From contig NC_067312.1 in assembly GCF_020740795.1 (NCBI RefSeq), positions 42,990,405 to 43,054,404 of the forward strand: DNA of 64,000 nucleotides, given 5' to 3'. The translations under genes were made by a program, and so were the position numbers. The notes below the pieces were generated by a model. That model searched no databases, had not been told where the DNA came from, and worked only from the letters and a program-made list of their open reading frames with translations. Below are positions 63,811-64,000 of the stretch, in pieces. Origin of the DNA: Apus apus. Lineage: Eukaryota > Chordata > Aves > Apodiformes > Apodidae. Each line of letters opens with the position of its first letter. The stretch's first letter is position 1.

Positions 63811-63814
63811 CCCA

Positions 63815-64000
63815 TTGTCCATGGGCTGCAGGGCACAGCCTGCCTCACCATGGTCTTCACCAGGGAGTGCAGGGGAAATCCCTGCTCTGGCACCTGGGGC
63901 ACCTCCTCGCCCTCCTCCTTCACTGGCCTTGGTGTCTGCAGGGCTGTTCCCCACGTGTTTTCTTTCCATCCTTCCCTAAAGACACTTCCCAGAGGCTCTG
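63815..64000 (-). mobile_element. Partial avian ERV LTR, cut by window edge
   Basis: CATGGGCTGCAGGGCACAGC, CACCATGGTCTTCACC and GGTGTCTGCAGGG are characteristic words, on the complementary strand, of the 5' half of the LTR type seen near 44 kb, from recall. The rest lies outside the window. Confidence 0.6.

Overview
The window is avian nuclear DNA. Two spliced vertebrate genes, CEP78 and PSAT1, lie in tandem on the minus strand. They are embedded in AT-rich sequence with CR1 LINEs, including the CR1-type short 3' terminal repeats, and with solo LTRs that look avian. From general synteny knowledge PSAT1 and CEP78 are expected on the bird Z chromosome; the sequence alone does not prove this, and I cannot name the species.

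Layout. PSAT1 occupies 131-14248 on the minus strand: nine coding exons, 370 codons, every junction in phase, all pyridoxal-phosphate-site residues present. Its CpG-island promoter (about 13.97-14.62 kb) is followed upstream by a GATA/GACA microsatellite. Between the two genes are two unexplained exon-like segments (16963-17047 and 15189-15296) with good splice sites, compatible phase and poly(A) signals, plus a 3-kb CR1 copy on the plus strand whose ORF2 is almost intact. CEP78 runs from a CpG-island promoter near 53 kb down to its stop at 21335: fifteen coding exons, 781 codons, all in phase. Its introns hold several antisense CR1 copies, one of them split by a younger CR1, and an LTR. From 53.3 to 64 kb I see no supported coding gene, only AT-rich sequence, simple repeats, a pyrimidine tract, an ancient CR1 and an LTR cut by the window edge.

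The two genes are functionally unrelated: PSAT1 makes phosphoserine for serine synthesis, and CEP78 is a centriole protein. Their head-to-tail order matches the human 9q21 order. The most unusual points are a 16-bp-period array of CCAAT boxes in the CEP78 promoter, a possible divergent transcript from the same island, the orphan exon pair between the genes, the nested CR1 and the near-intact CR1 reading frame. I found no previously undescribed multi-gene system.
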